DNA of 61,257 nucleotides from an uncultured Candidatus Nemicrothrix sp. (GTDB lineage: Bacteria; Actinomycetota; Acidimicrobiia; Acidimicrobiales; Acidimicrobilacustridaceae). The stretch spans positions 1 to 61,257 of the forward strand of contig CAIPQK010000034.1 of assembly GCA_903867185.1 (NCBI GenBank), written 5' to 3'. Shown piece after piece: positions 44,358 through 53,690 of the stretch (the stretch's first letter is position 1; every line of letters starts with the position of its first letter). The position numbers were made by a program, and so were the translations under genes. The notes beneath the pieces were generated by a model. It was not told the DNA's origin, made no database searches, and saw only the letters and a list, made by a program, of their open reading frames with translations.

Positions 44358-45236
44358 ATGACAGACGGCGCACATCGAAGAGTTCTTGATGGTCTCTGGT
44401 TCGGAGAAGGCCCACGCTGGCAGGACCAGCGCCTTTGGTTCAGCGATATGCACGGTCATCGAGTGATCTCAACCGACCTCAAAGGTGACGTACGGACCGA
44501 AGCCGAGATGAACGACGATGAGCCATCCGGTCTCGGCTGGCTTCCTGATGGCAGCTTGCTGATCGTTGCCATGGAGACACAGCAACTCCGTCGAATCACC
44601 AGTGACGGCGTCATAGCGGTTCATGCAGATCTTTCCTCTGTTGCCCGGGGTTCGCTGAACGACATGATCGTGGCTAGCGATGGCACGGCGTACGTGGGCG
44701 ATATGGGTCACCGCATTCAAGAAGGCGGCGAGCGCCGCCCGGGTCAAACCATTGCGGTGCGCAGTGATGGCTCGTGGTTTGTCGCCGCCGACGACTTGGA
44801 ATCGCCCAATGGACACATCCTCACTCCCGATGAACGAACACTGCTTATTGCAGAAAGTGCCGCCGCTCGCGTCACCGCTTTCGATCGCGCTAGCGATGGA
44901 ACACTTTCCAACCGACGGATCTACGCGTCCCTGCAACCGTCGAGCGAGGGCCCGCAGTTCGCTCCGCCCGATGGAATCTGCCTCGATGCTGAAGGAGCGA
45001 TCTGGGTTGCTGACCCAATTGGCGCTCGCGTCTTTCGCGCCCTTCCGGGTGGCGAGACGACACACGAGTATCGAATCGACGGACTCATTCCTGTCGCGTG
45101 CGTGCTCGGCGGAGCCGATCGACGAACGCTCCTCATCTGCGCCGCTGCCGATTGGCGGCGCGACGAAGTTCGAAAGTCGCCGTCCGGGATCATCGCAGCC
45201 ATCGATGTCGACATCGCTGGAGTCGGTCGTCCCTGA
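44358..45236 (+). CDS. SMP-30/gluconolactonase family protein
   Basis: The 292-residue six-bladed beta-propeller has GLWFGEGPRW with the metal-binding Glu, SGLGWLPDGSLL, RGSLNDMIVASDGTAYVGD with Asn and Asp ligands, SPNGHILTPDERTLLIAES, and PDGICLDAEGAIWVADP. Family members hydrolyse lactones or, for related proteins, organophosphates, using a divalent metal. A lactonase here would fit downstream of the Baeyer-Villiger monooxygenase 1.5 kb away, though they are not in one operon. The start is fixed by the leaderless -10 box. Confidence 0.88.
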   Translation: MTDGAHRRVLDGLWFGEGPRWQDQRLWFSDMHGHRVISTDLKGDVRTEAEMNDDEPSGLGWLPDGSLLIVAMETQQLRRITSDGVIAVHADLSSVARGSLNDMIVASDGTAYVGDMGHRIQEGGERRPGQTIAVRSDGSWFVAADDLESPNGHILTPDERTLLIAESAAARVTAFDRASDGTLSNRRIYASLQPSSEGPQFAPPDGICLDAEGAIWVADPIGARVFRALPGGETTHEYRIDGLIPVACVLGGADRRTLLICAAADWRRDEVRKSPSGIIAAIDVDIAGVGRP

Positions 45237-45269
45237 ACCTCGAGTCCGATGTCAGGCTCAGCGGCCTCT

Positions 45270-45302
45270 ATCGAAGAGGGCTTTCTCGACCATCTCTTCG
45301 AT
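45270..45302. terminator. Hairpin between convergent genes
   Basis: ATCGAAGAG (45270-45278) and CTCTTCGAT (45294-45302) are perfect complements with a 15-nt spacer, in the 75-bp gap between the SMP-30 and Amidohydro_2 stops. It could terminate the plus-strand transcript. No U-tract is seen. Confidence 0.45.
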
Positions 45303-45311
45303 CGGTGGGGC

Positions 45312-46535
45312 TTATGCCGATCCGCTGGGAACCAAACTGACTGGATCGAGACCCAAGAGGTCGATGGCGTTCGTGCGCACCATCATTTCAAGTTCACGAG
45401 CACTCACACGCTCAGCAATCCGAGCGACCACATCAGGCGTATTCGGCCAGGTGGAGTCTTGATGCGGATAATCGGTTTCAAACAGCATTTGCGTGACGCC
45501 GATGAGATGACGAGTTTCGATGCCAACCATGTCGTCGAAGAAGCACCCATAGACGCGACCCGGGACATAGGACGATGGCAATTCGGTTACCGATGGATTG
45601 ATTTCACACCAACCCGAACTCTGGTGGAAGACCCGATCGCATCGTTCGAACACGTACGGCATCCAACCAACTTGGCTCTCGGAAAAAGCGATCTTGATAT
45701 TCGGATAACGGGCAAGAACGCCTGAAAGCAGCCAATCAGAGAGCGCCATAAACGCGTTGACAGATGTGATCGCTACCCCCACACCCGACGGTGCATCACT
45801 ACTTGTCTGCGGCATTTTCGATCCGGATCCGATGTGCATATGAATCGTGACACCGGTTTCATTACACGCTTGCCATAGCGGTTCCCAGAACTTGTCGCGA
45901 TCGTGGATCGAAGGGAGGCCTAGAAACGTCGGGAGTTCAGGGAACGTGATCGCCCGACAACCTGCAGCGGCAATGCGACGAACCTCGACTGCCGCGAGTT
46001 GTGCATCCCACAAGGGAATGATGCACAGAGGAATGAGTCGTCCCCCACTCGGCCCGCACCACTCTTCGATCATCCAATCGTTGAACGCCCGCACCGAGAG
46101 AAGCGCGACTTCTTTATCTGGCGCCTCATAAAACATCTGACCGGCGAACCGGGGAAAGGTGGGAAAGCACAGCGATCGCTCGACATGATTGATGTCCATA
46201 TCGGCCAGGCGGGCGTCGCTGTCATAACAACCAGGTCGCATTTCGGAAAATGGAATCGGCTGCAGTGTGAAGTCTTCGGGAGCGAATCCGGCGCAGGCCA
46301 TCACTTGAGGGATCGGCCGAAGCGCGTCGCCATAGACCCACCAGTCTGCGATCGGACCCTTGCCGCCCTTGATGAAGCTATGGGCTCCCGTTGTGGGATT
46401 AAACGTCATCTCGCACGTGTCCTCTACGACGTGCGGACCACGATCACGGAGTGCACTTGGCAGTCTTGACGTCCAAACGTCTTTGGGTTCCACGACGTGG
46501 TCATCGACAGAAATAACCCAAGGGAGATTACTCAT
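45312..46535 (-). CDS. Amidohydro_2 family metal-dependent hydrolase (paralogue 2)
   Basis: The 407-residue TIM-barrel protein has VDDHVVEP at the N-terminus, MDINHVERSLCFPTFPRFAGQ, IHMHIGSGSKMPQTS, AFSESQVGWMPYVFERCD and ETDYPHQDSTWPNTPDV. It shares this order with the proteins at 4298-5488 and 53691-54980. Likely a zinc- or manganese-dependent hydrolase or decarboxylase. The start codon overlaps the stop of the upstream D-aminoacylase-like gene (ATGA), with GGAAAGG upstream, so the two amidohydrolase-fold proteins are co-translated and probably act in one pathway. Confidence 0.88.
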   Translation of the reverse strand: MSNLPWVISVDDHVVEPKDVWTSRLPSALRDRGPHVVEDTCEMTFNPTTGAHSFIKGGKGPIADWWVYGDALRPIPQVMACAGFAPEDFTLQPIPFSEMRPGCYDSDARLADMDINHVERSLCFPTFPRFAGQMFYEAPDKEVALLSVRAFNDWMIEEWCGPSGGRLIPLCIIPLWDAQLAAVEVRRIAAAGCRAITFPELPTFLGLPSIHDRDKFWEPLWQACNETGVTIHMHIGSGSKMPQTSSDAPSGVGVAITSVNAFMALSDWLLSGVLARYPNIKIAFSESQVGWMPYVFERCDRVFHQSSGWCEINPSVTELPSSYVPGRVYGCFFDDMVGIETRHLIGVTQMLFETDYPHQDSTWPNTPDVVARIAERVSARELEMMVRTNAIDLLGLDPVSLVPSGSA

Positions 46536-48229
46536 TTGCTGGCCTTTCCAGTTTTACTGCGAGGTGTACCGCGCAAGAGGCGCCCCGGCGTTGCACCGGT
46601 GCTCTGACTATCTCGAACTGTGATTTCGCCGGCAACGATCGTTGCGAGGAAGCCCGTTGACTTTTGCACGATACGGCGAGCGCCTGCTGGCAGATCATGG
46701 GCGAGTGTCGGCAGTTCCGGAGCGACCGTGTCCGGATCAAAAATGTTGATGTCGGCCGCCATTCCCTCATACAGAACGCCGCGATCGGTGAATCCCCAAG
46801 CCTGTGCAGGCGCTCTCGTCATCATTTCAATCGCTTCTTCAAGTGTGAATTCGCCACGATCTCGAACCCAATAGGCGAGGAGGTGCGTGAAGATTGACGC
46901 ATCGGACATCTGACTCACATGAGCGCCAGAATCGGAGAAGGTCATGACCGTGCCTGGCGACTTCATCGAACGGAGCACGGCCACTTCGTCGAACGGCGAC
47001 ATTGTCTGAACAAAGAACACTTCGAAATTGCTCTCGAGACCGATTTCAACCATCGCTTGAACTGGATTGATTCCTCGTTCGGCGGCAATTTCGGCGACCG
47101 TTCGGTGAGGTGGTACCGGCGACTCGAGTACATGCATTCGATCAAACACAGGAGGGCGAGCCTCTCCCCCATAGGTTGCGTCGTACTGAGCGCTACTCGC
47201 TGCTTCAACGAGTGCAAGACGCGTTTCAGGTTCACGCAAACGTTGGAAGAACGCTTCCTGCCCGTCGGCTCGAGCTGCTGCCCATTCAGGCACCGTGTCG
47301 AATGGCAATTGGCTCTTAAACGAAGACATCGTGCCAATTCCGCGCGGATGGGTCATCCCCGTCATCGTTCCGCCCAGCGATTTCGTTTCGGCAATTAACT
47401 CGAGGGGTCGAGTCGAGCCCGAGGTCGCTCCAATGATGAACGGCACGCCGGAACTCGCTGCAAGTTGGGAAAGCTCCTGGTCGCGTGTGGCGCGCTCAGA
47501 GTCGGAAGGCGGATCTTCCACGAACTGGAAAACCCCAGATTCGAGTTCCCCCATCAGGCAAATGAGTTCTTCAACCTCGGACCATTCAGCGAGCCGAGAG
47601 GCAACCGGATCGCCACTAGGCGTCATGTGATGCACGGTGCGCGAGGTCGTAAATCCCCATGCACCGGCACGCAACGCGTCGGCGAGTTCAGACTTCATGC
47701 AATCGAGATCTGCAGCATCTGCTTGCTCGAAATACGCTCGCTCGCCCATGGCCCAGCTGCGCAGGGCGCTGTGACCAATATTCGAGGCGTAGTTAATGGC
47801 TTTTGGCACGCGGTCGATCGAGTCGAGATATTCAGCAAATGTGGTCCAGTCCCAGGGCACCCCGGCCGCCATCGCCGCTGCTGAAATATCCTCAGAACGT
47901 TCGATTGAGCGAACTGCTAGGTGGTGAGCATCAGCTCGAACGGGCGCGATCGTGAAACCACAATTACCCATCACCACTGTCGTCACGCCGTGCCAACACG
48001 AATTCGTACCGGCGGCATCCCAGAACACCTGAGCATCCATGTGTGTATGTCCGTCGATGAAGCCGGGAGTGACCACATAGCCGGCCGCATCAATCTCGAC
48101 TTGTCCATGTTCGGGAACCTCACCGATGCGCGAGATTCGTCCGTCGGAGACAGCGACGTCAGCGACAACACGCAATGATCCGGTGCCGTCAATGACAGTT
48201 CCATTGCGAATGACAAGATCGAAGTTCAC
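46532..48229 (-). CDS. D-aminoacylase-like amidohydrolase (paralogue 1)
   Basis: The 565-residue protein has the amidohydrolase signature: VIRNGTVIDGTG, TPGFIDGHTHMDAQVFWD with H-x-H metal ligands, GVTTVVMGNCGFTIAPV with the D-aminoacylase zinc Cys, and a late FSDSGAHVSQMSDAS with the catalytic Asp. The family removes the acyl group from N-acyl-D-amino acids; members in this size class also include dihydropyrimidinase-like enzymes. The start is GTG 48229 behind GGGGG; a frame to 48298 begins with unlikely sequence. The downstream Amidohydro_2 gene overlaps its stop. A paralogue is at 49315-51003. Confidence 0.85.
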   Translation of the reverse strand: MNFDLVIRNGTVIDGTGSLRVVADVAVSDGRISRIGEVPEHGQVEIDAAGYVVTPGFIDGHTHMDAQVFWDAAGTNSCWHGVTTVVMGNCGFTIAPVRADAHHLAVRSIERSEDISAAAMAAGVPWDWTTFAEYLDSIDRVPKAINYASNIGHSALRSWAMGERAYFEQADAADLDCMKSELADALRAGAWGFTTSRTVHHMTPSGDPVASRLAEWSEVEELICLMGELESGVFQFVEDPPSDSERATRDQELSQLAASSGVPFIIGATSGSTRPLELIAETKSLGGTMTGMTHPRGIGTMSSFKSQLPFDTVPEWAAARADGQEAFFQRLREPETRLALVEAASSAQYDATYGGEARPPVFDRMHVLESPVPPHRTVAEIAAERGINPVQAMVEIGLESNFEVFFVQTMSPFDEVAVLRSMKSPGTVMTFSDSGAHVSQMSDASIFTHLLAYWVRDRGEFTLEEAIEMMTRAPAQAWGFTDRGVLYEGMAADINIFDPDTVAPELPTLAHDLPAGARRIVQKSTGFLATIVAGEITVRDSQSTGATPGRLLRGTPRSKTGKASK

Positions 48230-48331
48230 GAGCCCCCACTTCCATTGACGACCGTACTCCTCGCTACCCACTGATGCTGCGAGCGATTCCCGAATCAACG
48301 GGATGATCTGAAACGGTTGATTGAGCAGTAC

Positions 48332-49180
48332 TTACGCTTCGGGGCGAAGCAGAACCTCGTGGATTGTTCCGTCAAGATCAGTAAACCCAAGCTCACGGGC
48401 CAGGGCCGTTGAAGAAAATGGCTTTCCGGAACGCTCGGCGATGTCAGCACATCCGTAAAGAGCCACAACTGCTCTTCCGAGGAAGCGTGGCGACTCGGCG
48501 CCGGAAAGATCGAAGCGACCTTCACCGGGAAGTTCGATGAAGATGTCGTCACCCTCGGTCTGCGCTCCGAGATCAAGAAGTTCGGTGCGCACAAGCCCGG
48601 GCCATAACGACACAACCGAGACGCCTGTTCCATCAAGTTCAATCGCCATATCGGCAGTCATCTTGTCGACAGCTGCCTTACCCACCCCGTATACGACATT
48701 GTGTCCGTAGCTGACCGCACCCGAAGACGACACGTTGACGATGAGTCCGCTGCGATTCGCAAGCATCAACGGTGCTCCAAACACACTCGAGACATAATGC
48801 GAACGAGTACCGATGTCGATGACTTGATCCCACGCCTCAATCGGAAGTTCCCAGAACTTTTTTCCCAGCCACGGGACAAGATCGGGCGCTGAATACACGT
48901 TGTTGACGAGCACATCGAGGCGTCCGTGTTCTTTTTCAACGCGTTCAAATACCGCCTTCACCTGCGCGTCATCGTGATGATCGCAAGCGATGGCAATTCC
49001 GTGTCCGCCCAGTTCATCGATCTGTGCGGCGGTCTCGCCCACAGTGCCCGGAATCATTCCCGCGTCCACGGTTCTTCCCGTCACGTACACCGTGAAACCA
49101 GCGGCTCCCAGTTCAAGAGCGATTCCCTTGCCGATTCCACGACTGGCGCCGGTGACGACTGCGACCTGTTCTGACCCCAT
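48332..49180 (-). CDS. Short-chain dehydrogenase/reductase (DHRS1-like)
   Basis: The 282-residue SDR has AVVTGASRGIGKGIALELGAAGFTVYVTGRT, LDVLVNNVYSAPDLVPW and the catalytic VYGVGKAAVDKM, with Tyr and Lys, after a Ser-rich NVSSSGAVSYG. The NNVYS form is typical of the DHRS1-like group. NAD(P)-dependent oxidation of an unknown alcohol is expected. ATG 49180 has GGGGAG 6 nt upstream; the longer frame to 49285 overlaps the leaderless plus-strand promoter region and is rejected. It lies 102 bp upstream of the D-aminoacylase-like gene on the same strand. Confidence 0.88.
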   Translation of the reverse strand: MGSEQVAVVTGASRGIGKGIALELGAAGFTVYVTGRTVDAGMIPGTVGETAAQIDELGGHGIAIACDHHDDAQVKAVFERVEKEHGRLDVLVNNVYSAPDLVPWLGKKFWELPIEAWDQVIDIGTRSHYVSSVFGAPLMLANRSGLIVNVSSSGAVSYGHNVVYGVGKAAVDKMTADMAIELDGTGVSVVSLWPGLVRTELLDLGAQTEGDDIFIELPGEGRFDLSGAESPRFLGRAVVALYGCADIAERSGKPFSSTALARELGFTDLDGTIHEVLLRPEA

Positions 49181-49302
49181 GACACTCCCCAAGGAACGGG
49201 GAGCGAGACCTGCCATAGCGTCGTCCCCGTAAGCGACGCCGCCGAAAGTGTAGTTACAGGCCACGTGTCGATACATCAAGCGCACGTCAGCGTGACGATG
49301 AC

Positions 49303-49308
49303 TACCCT
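49303..49308 (+). promoter_or_regulatory. -10 box TACCCT, leaderless
   Basis: TACCCT ends 6 nt before the ATG at 49315, with no Shine-Dalgarno sequence upstream. Confidence 0.55.
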
Positions 49309-49314
49309 CATCAC

Positions 49315-51003
49315 ATGACTCAGCACGATCTCGTCGTCCGCAATGGGACCATCGTCGACGGCACTGGCCGTACCCGATTTCTCGGTGATCTCGCCGTCGA
49401 TAACGGCGTCATTACTGCAATCGGCAAAATCGCCGCGCGAGGCGCAACCGAGCTTGATGCCACCGGGCTTCTTGTCACTCCCGGATGGGTCGACATCCAC
49501 ACTCATTACGACGGTCAAGTGAGTTGGGATCCCTACCTCACGCCATCGTCTTGGCAAGGCGTCACCACCGCTGTCATGGGAAATTGCGGTGTGGGATTCG
49601 CGCCAGTCGCACCTGATCGTCATGACTGGCTTATCGAAGTTATGGAAGGTATTGAAGACATTCCTGGCACCGCGCTTCACGAGGGAATCACATGGGATTG
49701 GGAGTCTTTCCCCGAGTACCTCGACAGCATCGACAGCACACCGCACGCCATCGACTTCGCCGCGCAGATTGGTCACGCTGCGATTCGCGGCTATGTCATG
49801 GGCGACCGCGGTGCAGATCATGCCGAGCGCGCTACCGCAGATGAGATTGCGCAAATGGGAGCGATCGCAGCAGATGCAATCCGTGCCGGTGCACTTGGCT
49901 TCACAACTTCGCGCACCGTTGCCCACAAGTCAGCTGATGGTCGACATACTCCAAGCCTCACTGCCTCGCGAGAAGAACTTGTCGGAATTGCTCGCGCTAT
50001 CGGGGCCACAGGCAAAGGTGTTCTCGAAATCGTTGCCGATCTCTTCGACCTTGAGGCTGAATTCGCTCTCATTCGCGAGATGGCCGAAGTAAGCGGTCGT
50101 CCCATTTCGGTTTCTCTTCTACAGCGACCTGAGTTCGCGCCCGACGAATACCGAAAAATTCTTGGTCTCATCAAGGCAGCAAATGACGACGGCTTACGAA
50201 TCACCGGACAGGTTGCGGCTCGACCCGTCGGACTCATCATGTCGCTCGAAGGCCGCGTCAACCCTCTGCTGCCATCACTGACCTATCAGTCACTTATGAG
50301 CCTCGACCACGTAGATCGCGTATCTGCTCTCTCCAATCCGTCAACCCGAGCAACGATCATCGCTGAGATTGAAGCTACTGGCGGAGACATGAATGGCCTC
50401 GCCAGCACAATGTTCGCTCTAAGCGATCCGATTCGCTACGACCAATCGCTTGATGAACGTCTCGACATCGCAGGGGCGTACGACACACTCATGGCTGACA
50501 ATGGCAATGGTCGCATTTATGTTCCAGTGATGAACTTCGTCGAGGGGAACTTAAAGGCGACGCGTGAAATGATCGCTCACCCCAATACTGTTCCCGGTCT
50601 TGGTGATGCAGGCGCCCATTGCACGATGATCTGCGACGCCAGCTTTCCAACATGGATGCTGCAGTACTGGGGGCGAGACGTTGCATCCTCGGAGAAATTC
50701 GAAATTGAGTGGCTCGTCAAACAACAGGCTCGTGACACTGCTCAGGCAGTGGGTCTTGATGATCGAGGCACTCTCGAAGAGGGCAAACGAGCCGACATCA
50801 ATCTGATTGATTTCGAAATGCTTTCCGTCGGTGTTCCTGAAATGTTGCACGACCTCCCGGCAAACGGGAAACGTTTGGTTCAACGTGCGGCGGGCTATCG
50901 ATCGACGATTGTCGCCGGCTCGGTCGTGATGAACGACGGCGTTCCCACCGGCGACCTACCCGGCCGACTCATTCGCGGCGCTCAGTCTTCACCGCTGCCC
51001 TAA
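49315..51003 (+). CDS. D-aminoacylase-like amidohydrolase (paralogue 2)
   Basis: The 562-residue protein shows LVVRNGTIVDGTGR, TPGWVDIHTHYDGQVSWDP with H-x-H, AVMGNCGVGFAPV, WDWESFPEYLDSID, and GLGDAGAHCTMICDAS with the late Asp. The paralogue at 46532-48229 shares the same WDW-FxEYLDSID block, so both arose by duplication, although the two are divergent in the middle. Substrate could be an N-acyl-D-amino acid or a cyclic amide. The ATG is leaderless. The TAA overlaps the ATG of the GNAT gene (TAATG), and the molybdopterin oxidoreductase follows, suggesting one operon. Confidence 0.88.
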   Translation: MTQHDLVVRNGTIVDGTGRTRFLGDLAVDNGVITAIGKIAARGATELDATGLLVTPGWVDIHTHYDGQVSWDPYLTPSSWQGVTTAVMGNCGVGFAPVAPDRHDWLIEVMEGIEDIPGTALHEGITWDWESFPEYLDSIDSTPHAIDFAAQIGHAAIRGYVMGDRGADHAERATADEIAQMGAIAADAIRAGALGFTTSRTVAHKSADGRHTPSLTASREELVGIARAIGATGKGVLEIVADLFDLEAEFALIREMAEVSGRPISVSLLQRPEFAPDEYRKILGLIKAANDDGLRITGQVAARPVGLIMSLEGRVNPLLPSLTYQSLMSLDHVDRVSALSNPSTRATIIAEIEATGGDMNGLASTMFALSDPIRYDQSLDERLDIAGAYDTLMADNGNGRIYVPVMNFVEGNLKATREMIAHPNTVPGLGDAGAHCTMICDASFPTWMLQYWGRDVASSEKFEIEWLVKQQARDTAQAVGLDDRGTLEEGKRADINLIDFEMLSVGVPEMLHDLPANGKRLVQRAAGYRSTIVAGSVVMNDGVPTGDLPGRLIRGAQSSPLP

Positions 51004-51620
51004 TGGCAAAGATCGAGCAAATCGATCGCTCTCAACGGGGTGAAGCGATTGCCACGACGAGTCGCGCCTTCTGGCCTGATCCCCTGTTTGGGTTCTTTGC
51101 CAAAGACCCCGGCCAAGAACATCGAATCCTTCCAATCTTCCTCGGCGCGCTGTTACGAGACTGCATGAATAACGGTCAGGTGTGGGGCGCTGTCGACGGC
51201 AATCGCTTGGTCGGTTCGGCGTCGTGGCTTCCTCCCGGTGGCACACCGCGCTCCAAAGGGCGGGAATTCCGTATTTACGCAGCCTGCGCTCGGGCGCTAC
51301 TGACAGGACGTAACAGACGAACGGGAATCAAACTTCTCACTGCCGTCGAGAATGCTCATCCGCAGCAACCGCATTGGTATCTCGCGCTTCTTGGCGTCGA
51401 CCCCACTCGACAAGGCCAAGGCGTAGGGCGCGAACTTCTCATGCCAGTGTTGACTCGTTGCGATCGCGAGATTGAGGCGGCATACCTTGAAACCCAAAAG
51501 CCGGAGAACCTTCCGTTCTACGAACGATTTGGCTTCAAAGTTCTCAACGAAATCAGTGTTCCGGGTAGTCCTCCGGTGTGGCTGATGTGGCGAGATCCGG
51601 ATCCATCACGTCTTGAGTAA
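51003..51620 (+). CDS. GNAT family N-acetyltransferase
   Basis: The 205-residue protein has the GNAT motif A, WYLALLGVDPTRQGQGVGRELL at residues about 124-145 (R-Q-x-Q-G-V-G acetyl-CoA loop), and a motif B ending ENLPFYERFGFKVL. It transfers an acetyl group from acetyl-CoA to an unknown amine or amino acid. Coupling with a D-aminoacylase-like gene hints at amino-acid chemistry, but that is inference. The start overlaps the upstream stop by one base. The next gene begins 45 bp later. Confidence 0.85.
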   Translation: MAKIEQIDRSQRGEAIATTSRAFWPDPLFGFFAKDPGQEHRILPIFLGALLRDCMNNGQVWGAVDGNRLVGSASWLPPGGTPRSKGREFRIYAACARALLTGRNRRTGIKLLTAVENAHPQQPHWYLALLGVDPTRQGQGVGRELLMPVLTRCDREIEAAYLETQKPENLPFYERFGFKVLNEISVPGSPPVWLMWRDPDPSRLE

Positions 51621-51665
51621 TACGTTCAGCGCAGCGTTCGGCTGAACCCGTGACAGGATCTCCGA

Positions 51666-53687
51666 GTGGACGTTCAGACCTTTTGCCGAGTGTGCAATGC
51701 GATGTGCGGACTCGTCGTAACTGTCGAGGACGAAGTCATTACGAAAATCAGAGGAGACGAGTCACACGCCCTCTCACGTGGATACACATGTGCGAAGGGT
51801 CGTTCGCTCGGCGTTCTCCATCATGACGATCGACGTCTCAATCAACCTTCCGCTGGACGAGTTGACACACGTATGCATTCAGACTGGGACGACGCGCTTG
51901 ACGACATCGCCGATCGAGTTTCTGCATCATTGAGCGATCACGGACCAGATTCGATCGCCATGTATCTGGCCAGTGGTTCCGCCTTCGACACAGCCGGGCG
52001 CCGTGCCGCAGAACGATTCCTGACGCTTCTCGGATCGAAACAGAAATACACCGCAACGACAATCGACACTCCGAGCAAACCCCTAATTGCCGAACTCGTC
52101 GGAGGCTGGTCAGGCCTCACTCCGCTTTGGGATCATGAATCATCGAAGCTGCTTCTGCTTTTCGGCAGCAACCCTGTCGTCTCTCATGGCCATTCGAATG
52201 CAATACCTGATCCCGTTCGACGATTTCGTGAGTTTCAAAATGACGGCGGCGCACTGTGGGTGATTGATCCGCGTCGCACGGAAACTGCCGCTCTCGCTGA
52301 TCGCCATCTCCAGATTCGGCCCGGATCGGATTGGCTCGTCCTCGGCTGGCTTGTGCGACGACTGTTAGAGGAACATCCAGCAGCCTCAACCCTCGACCAG
52401 CGCGCAACAGGAGCCGAATCGCTAACAAACATGGTCGCCCTCTTTGACGATCAACTCGTGTCCACATCCTGCGACGTTGCGATCGAATCGCTCGAGGCAC
52501 TTCTTGATGCGGTGTTGTCGGCCGGTCGCGTCAGTGCACTCACCGGCACTGGTGTTTCCATGTCGGCAAACGCGAATGTCACCGAATACCTTTTATGGGT
52601 ACTCCACATCGTCACCGACTCGTATGACGCTCCCGGAGGAATGTGGTTTAACCCTGGGTACCTCCTCAGGCTCGACCAACGAGACCTACCTGTTTCCGAT
52701 GGAACCCCCGAGCCTGGTCCCAAGAGTCGACCAGATCTCCCGCGACGATTTGGCGAATACCCGTGTTCTGCACTTGTGCCAGAGATCGAAGCCGGAAACA
52801 TCACAACGCTCATCGTCGTCGGCGGGAACCCCGTTACGGCTCTACCTGATCGAGACAGAACGCTCGCCGCCCTGTCATCCCTCTCCACTCTCGTGGTCAT
52901 AGACGTGCTTCCTACCGAGACAACTGACCTTGCGACCCACGTTCTCCCCGCTGTTGATCAACTCGAACGCGCTGATCTGACTTGGTTGCTTGATTCATTC
53001 CAACTCGCCGTTGCGGCGCAGTTCACCGAGGCAGTCGTGCAGCCGCTCCACGAACGACGTCCTGTGTGGTGGATGTTCGCGCAACTCGCAAACCGACTTG
53101 GACTCGACCTACTCCCCCGGGACATCGAGCTCAATGATCAAACCGAGACGCAGCTCCTCATGAAGGTTGTCGATCGAAGCATCGATCCGCAATCACTGAT
53201 GAGTACGCCATCGCTCACCATTTCTTCAGGTGCCATTTATGGATGGGTCACTGCCAACGTCTTACCTTCCGGAATGTGGCGCCTCGAAGCCTCCGCACTC
53301 CAGACAAATATCGCTGAACGTTTAGAGAACCCACCACAACACGTTCCGTCAGTCCTACTGCCTAGCCGCCGACTCAAACTCATGAACTCGCAGTTTCGCG
53401 AAATCGCGCCACCAGGCGGAACGCTGGAACAACCAGCAATCTACGCGTCGCCTTCGGCTGTCGCCGCCTTAGGGAACCCACAACTCGCATCGGTCGCCAC
53501 TGCGTTTGGGACGATCACCGCGAAGCTGTTGGCCGATGAAACGTTGCGTGACGATTCTGTAGTTCTGAGTCATGGATGGGGCGACGCAAACGTTTGCGCG
53601 TTAACGAGTGCCGCTACTGGCATCGACTCGCTTACAGGAATGGTCCTGCAGTCGGGGCTCGAAGTGGAACTCCGAGCCGCGGACTGA
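51666..53687 (+). CDS. Molybdopterin-dependent oxidoreductase (solo, paralogue 2)
   Basis: The 673-residue protein carries the [4Fe-4S] ligands C7-x2-C10-x3-C14 and C42 (GYTCAKG), then LLLLFGSNPVVSHGHS, VIDPRRTETAAL, IRPGSDWL, VVGGNPVTALPD and a C-terminal molydopterin-dinucleotide domain. It matches the 34436-36430 protein along its length, including PGPKSRPDL and ERRPVWW. The Mo-ligand region reads TATTIDTPSK, with no Cys or Sec, so Asp may coordinate molybdenum. No Tat signal and no partner subunits are seen. The GTG start follows AGGA. It meets the Amidohydro_2 gene tail-to-tail, 3 bp apart. Confidence 0.88.
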   Translation: MDVQTFCRVCNAMCGLVVTVEDEVITKIRGDESHALSRGYTCAKGRSLGVLHHDDRRLNQPSAGRVDTRMHSDWDDALDDIADRVSASLSDHGPDSIAMYLASGSAFDTAGRRAAERFLTLLGSKQKYTATTIDTPSKPLIAELVGGWSGLTPLWDHESSKLLLLFGSNPVVSHGHSNAIPDPVRRFREFQNDGGALWVIDPRRTETAALADRHLQIRPGSDWLVLGWLVRRLLEEHPAASTLDQRATGAESLTNMVALFDDQLVSTSCDVAIESLEALLDAVLSAGRVSALTGTGVSMSANANVTEYLLWVLHIVTDSYDAPGGMWFNPGYLLRLDQRDLPVSDGTPEPGPKSRPDLPRRFGEYPCSALVPEIEAGNITTLIVVGGNPVTALPDRDRTLAALSSLSTLVVIDVLPTETTDLATHVLPAVDQLERADLTWLLDSFQLAVAAQFTEAVVQPLHERRPVWWMFAQLANRLGLDLLPRDIELNDQTETQLLMKVVDRSIDPQSLMSTPSLTISSGAIYGWVTANVLPSGMWRLEASALQTNIAERLENPPQHVPSVLLPSRRLKLMNSQFREIAPPGGTLEQPAIYASPSAVAALGNPQLASVATAFGTITAKLLADETLRDDSVVLSHGWGDANVCALTSAATGIDSLTGMVLQSGLEVELRAAD

Positions 53688-53690
53688 GAG

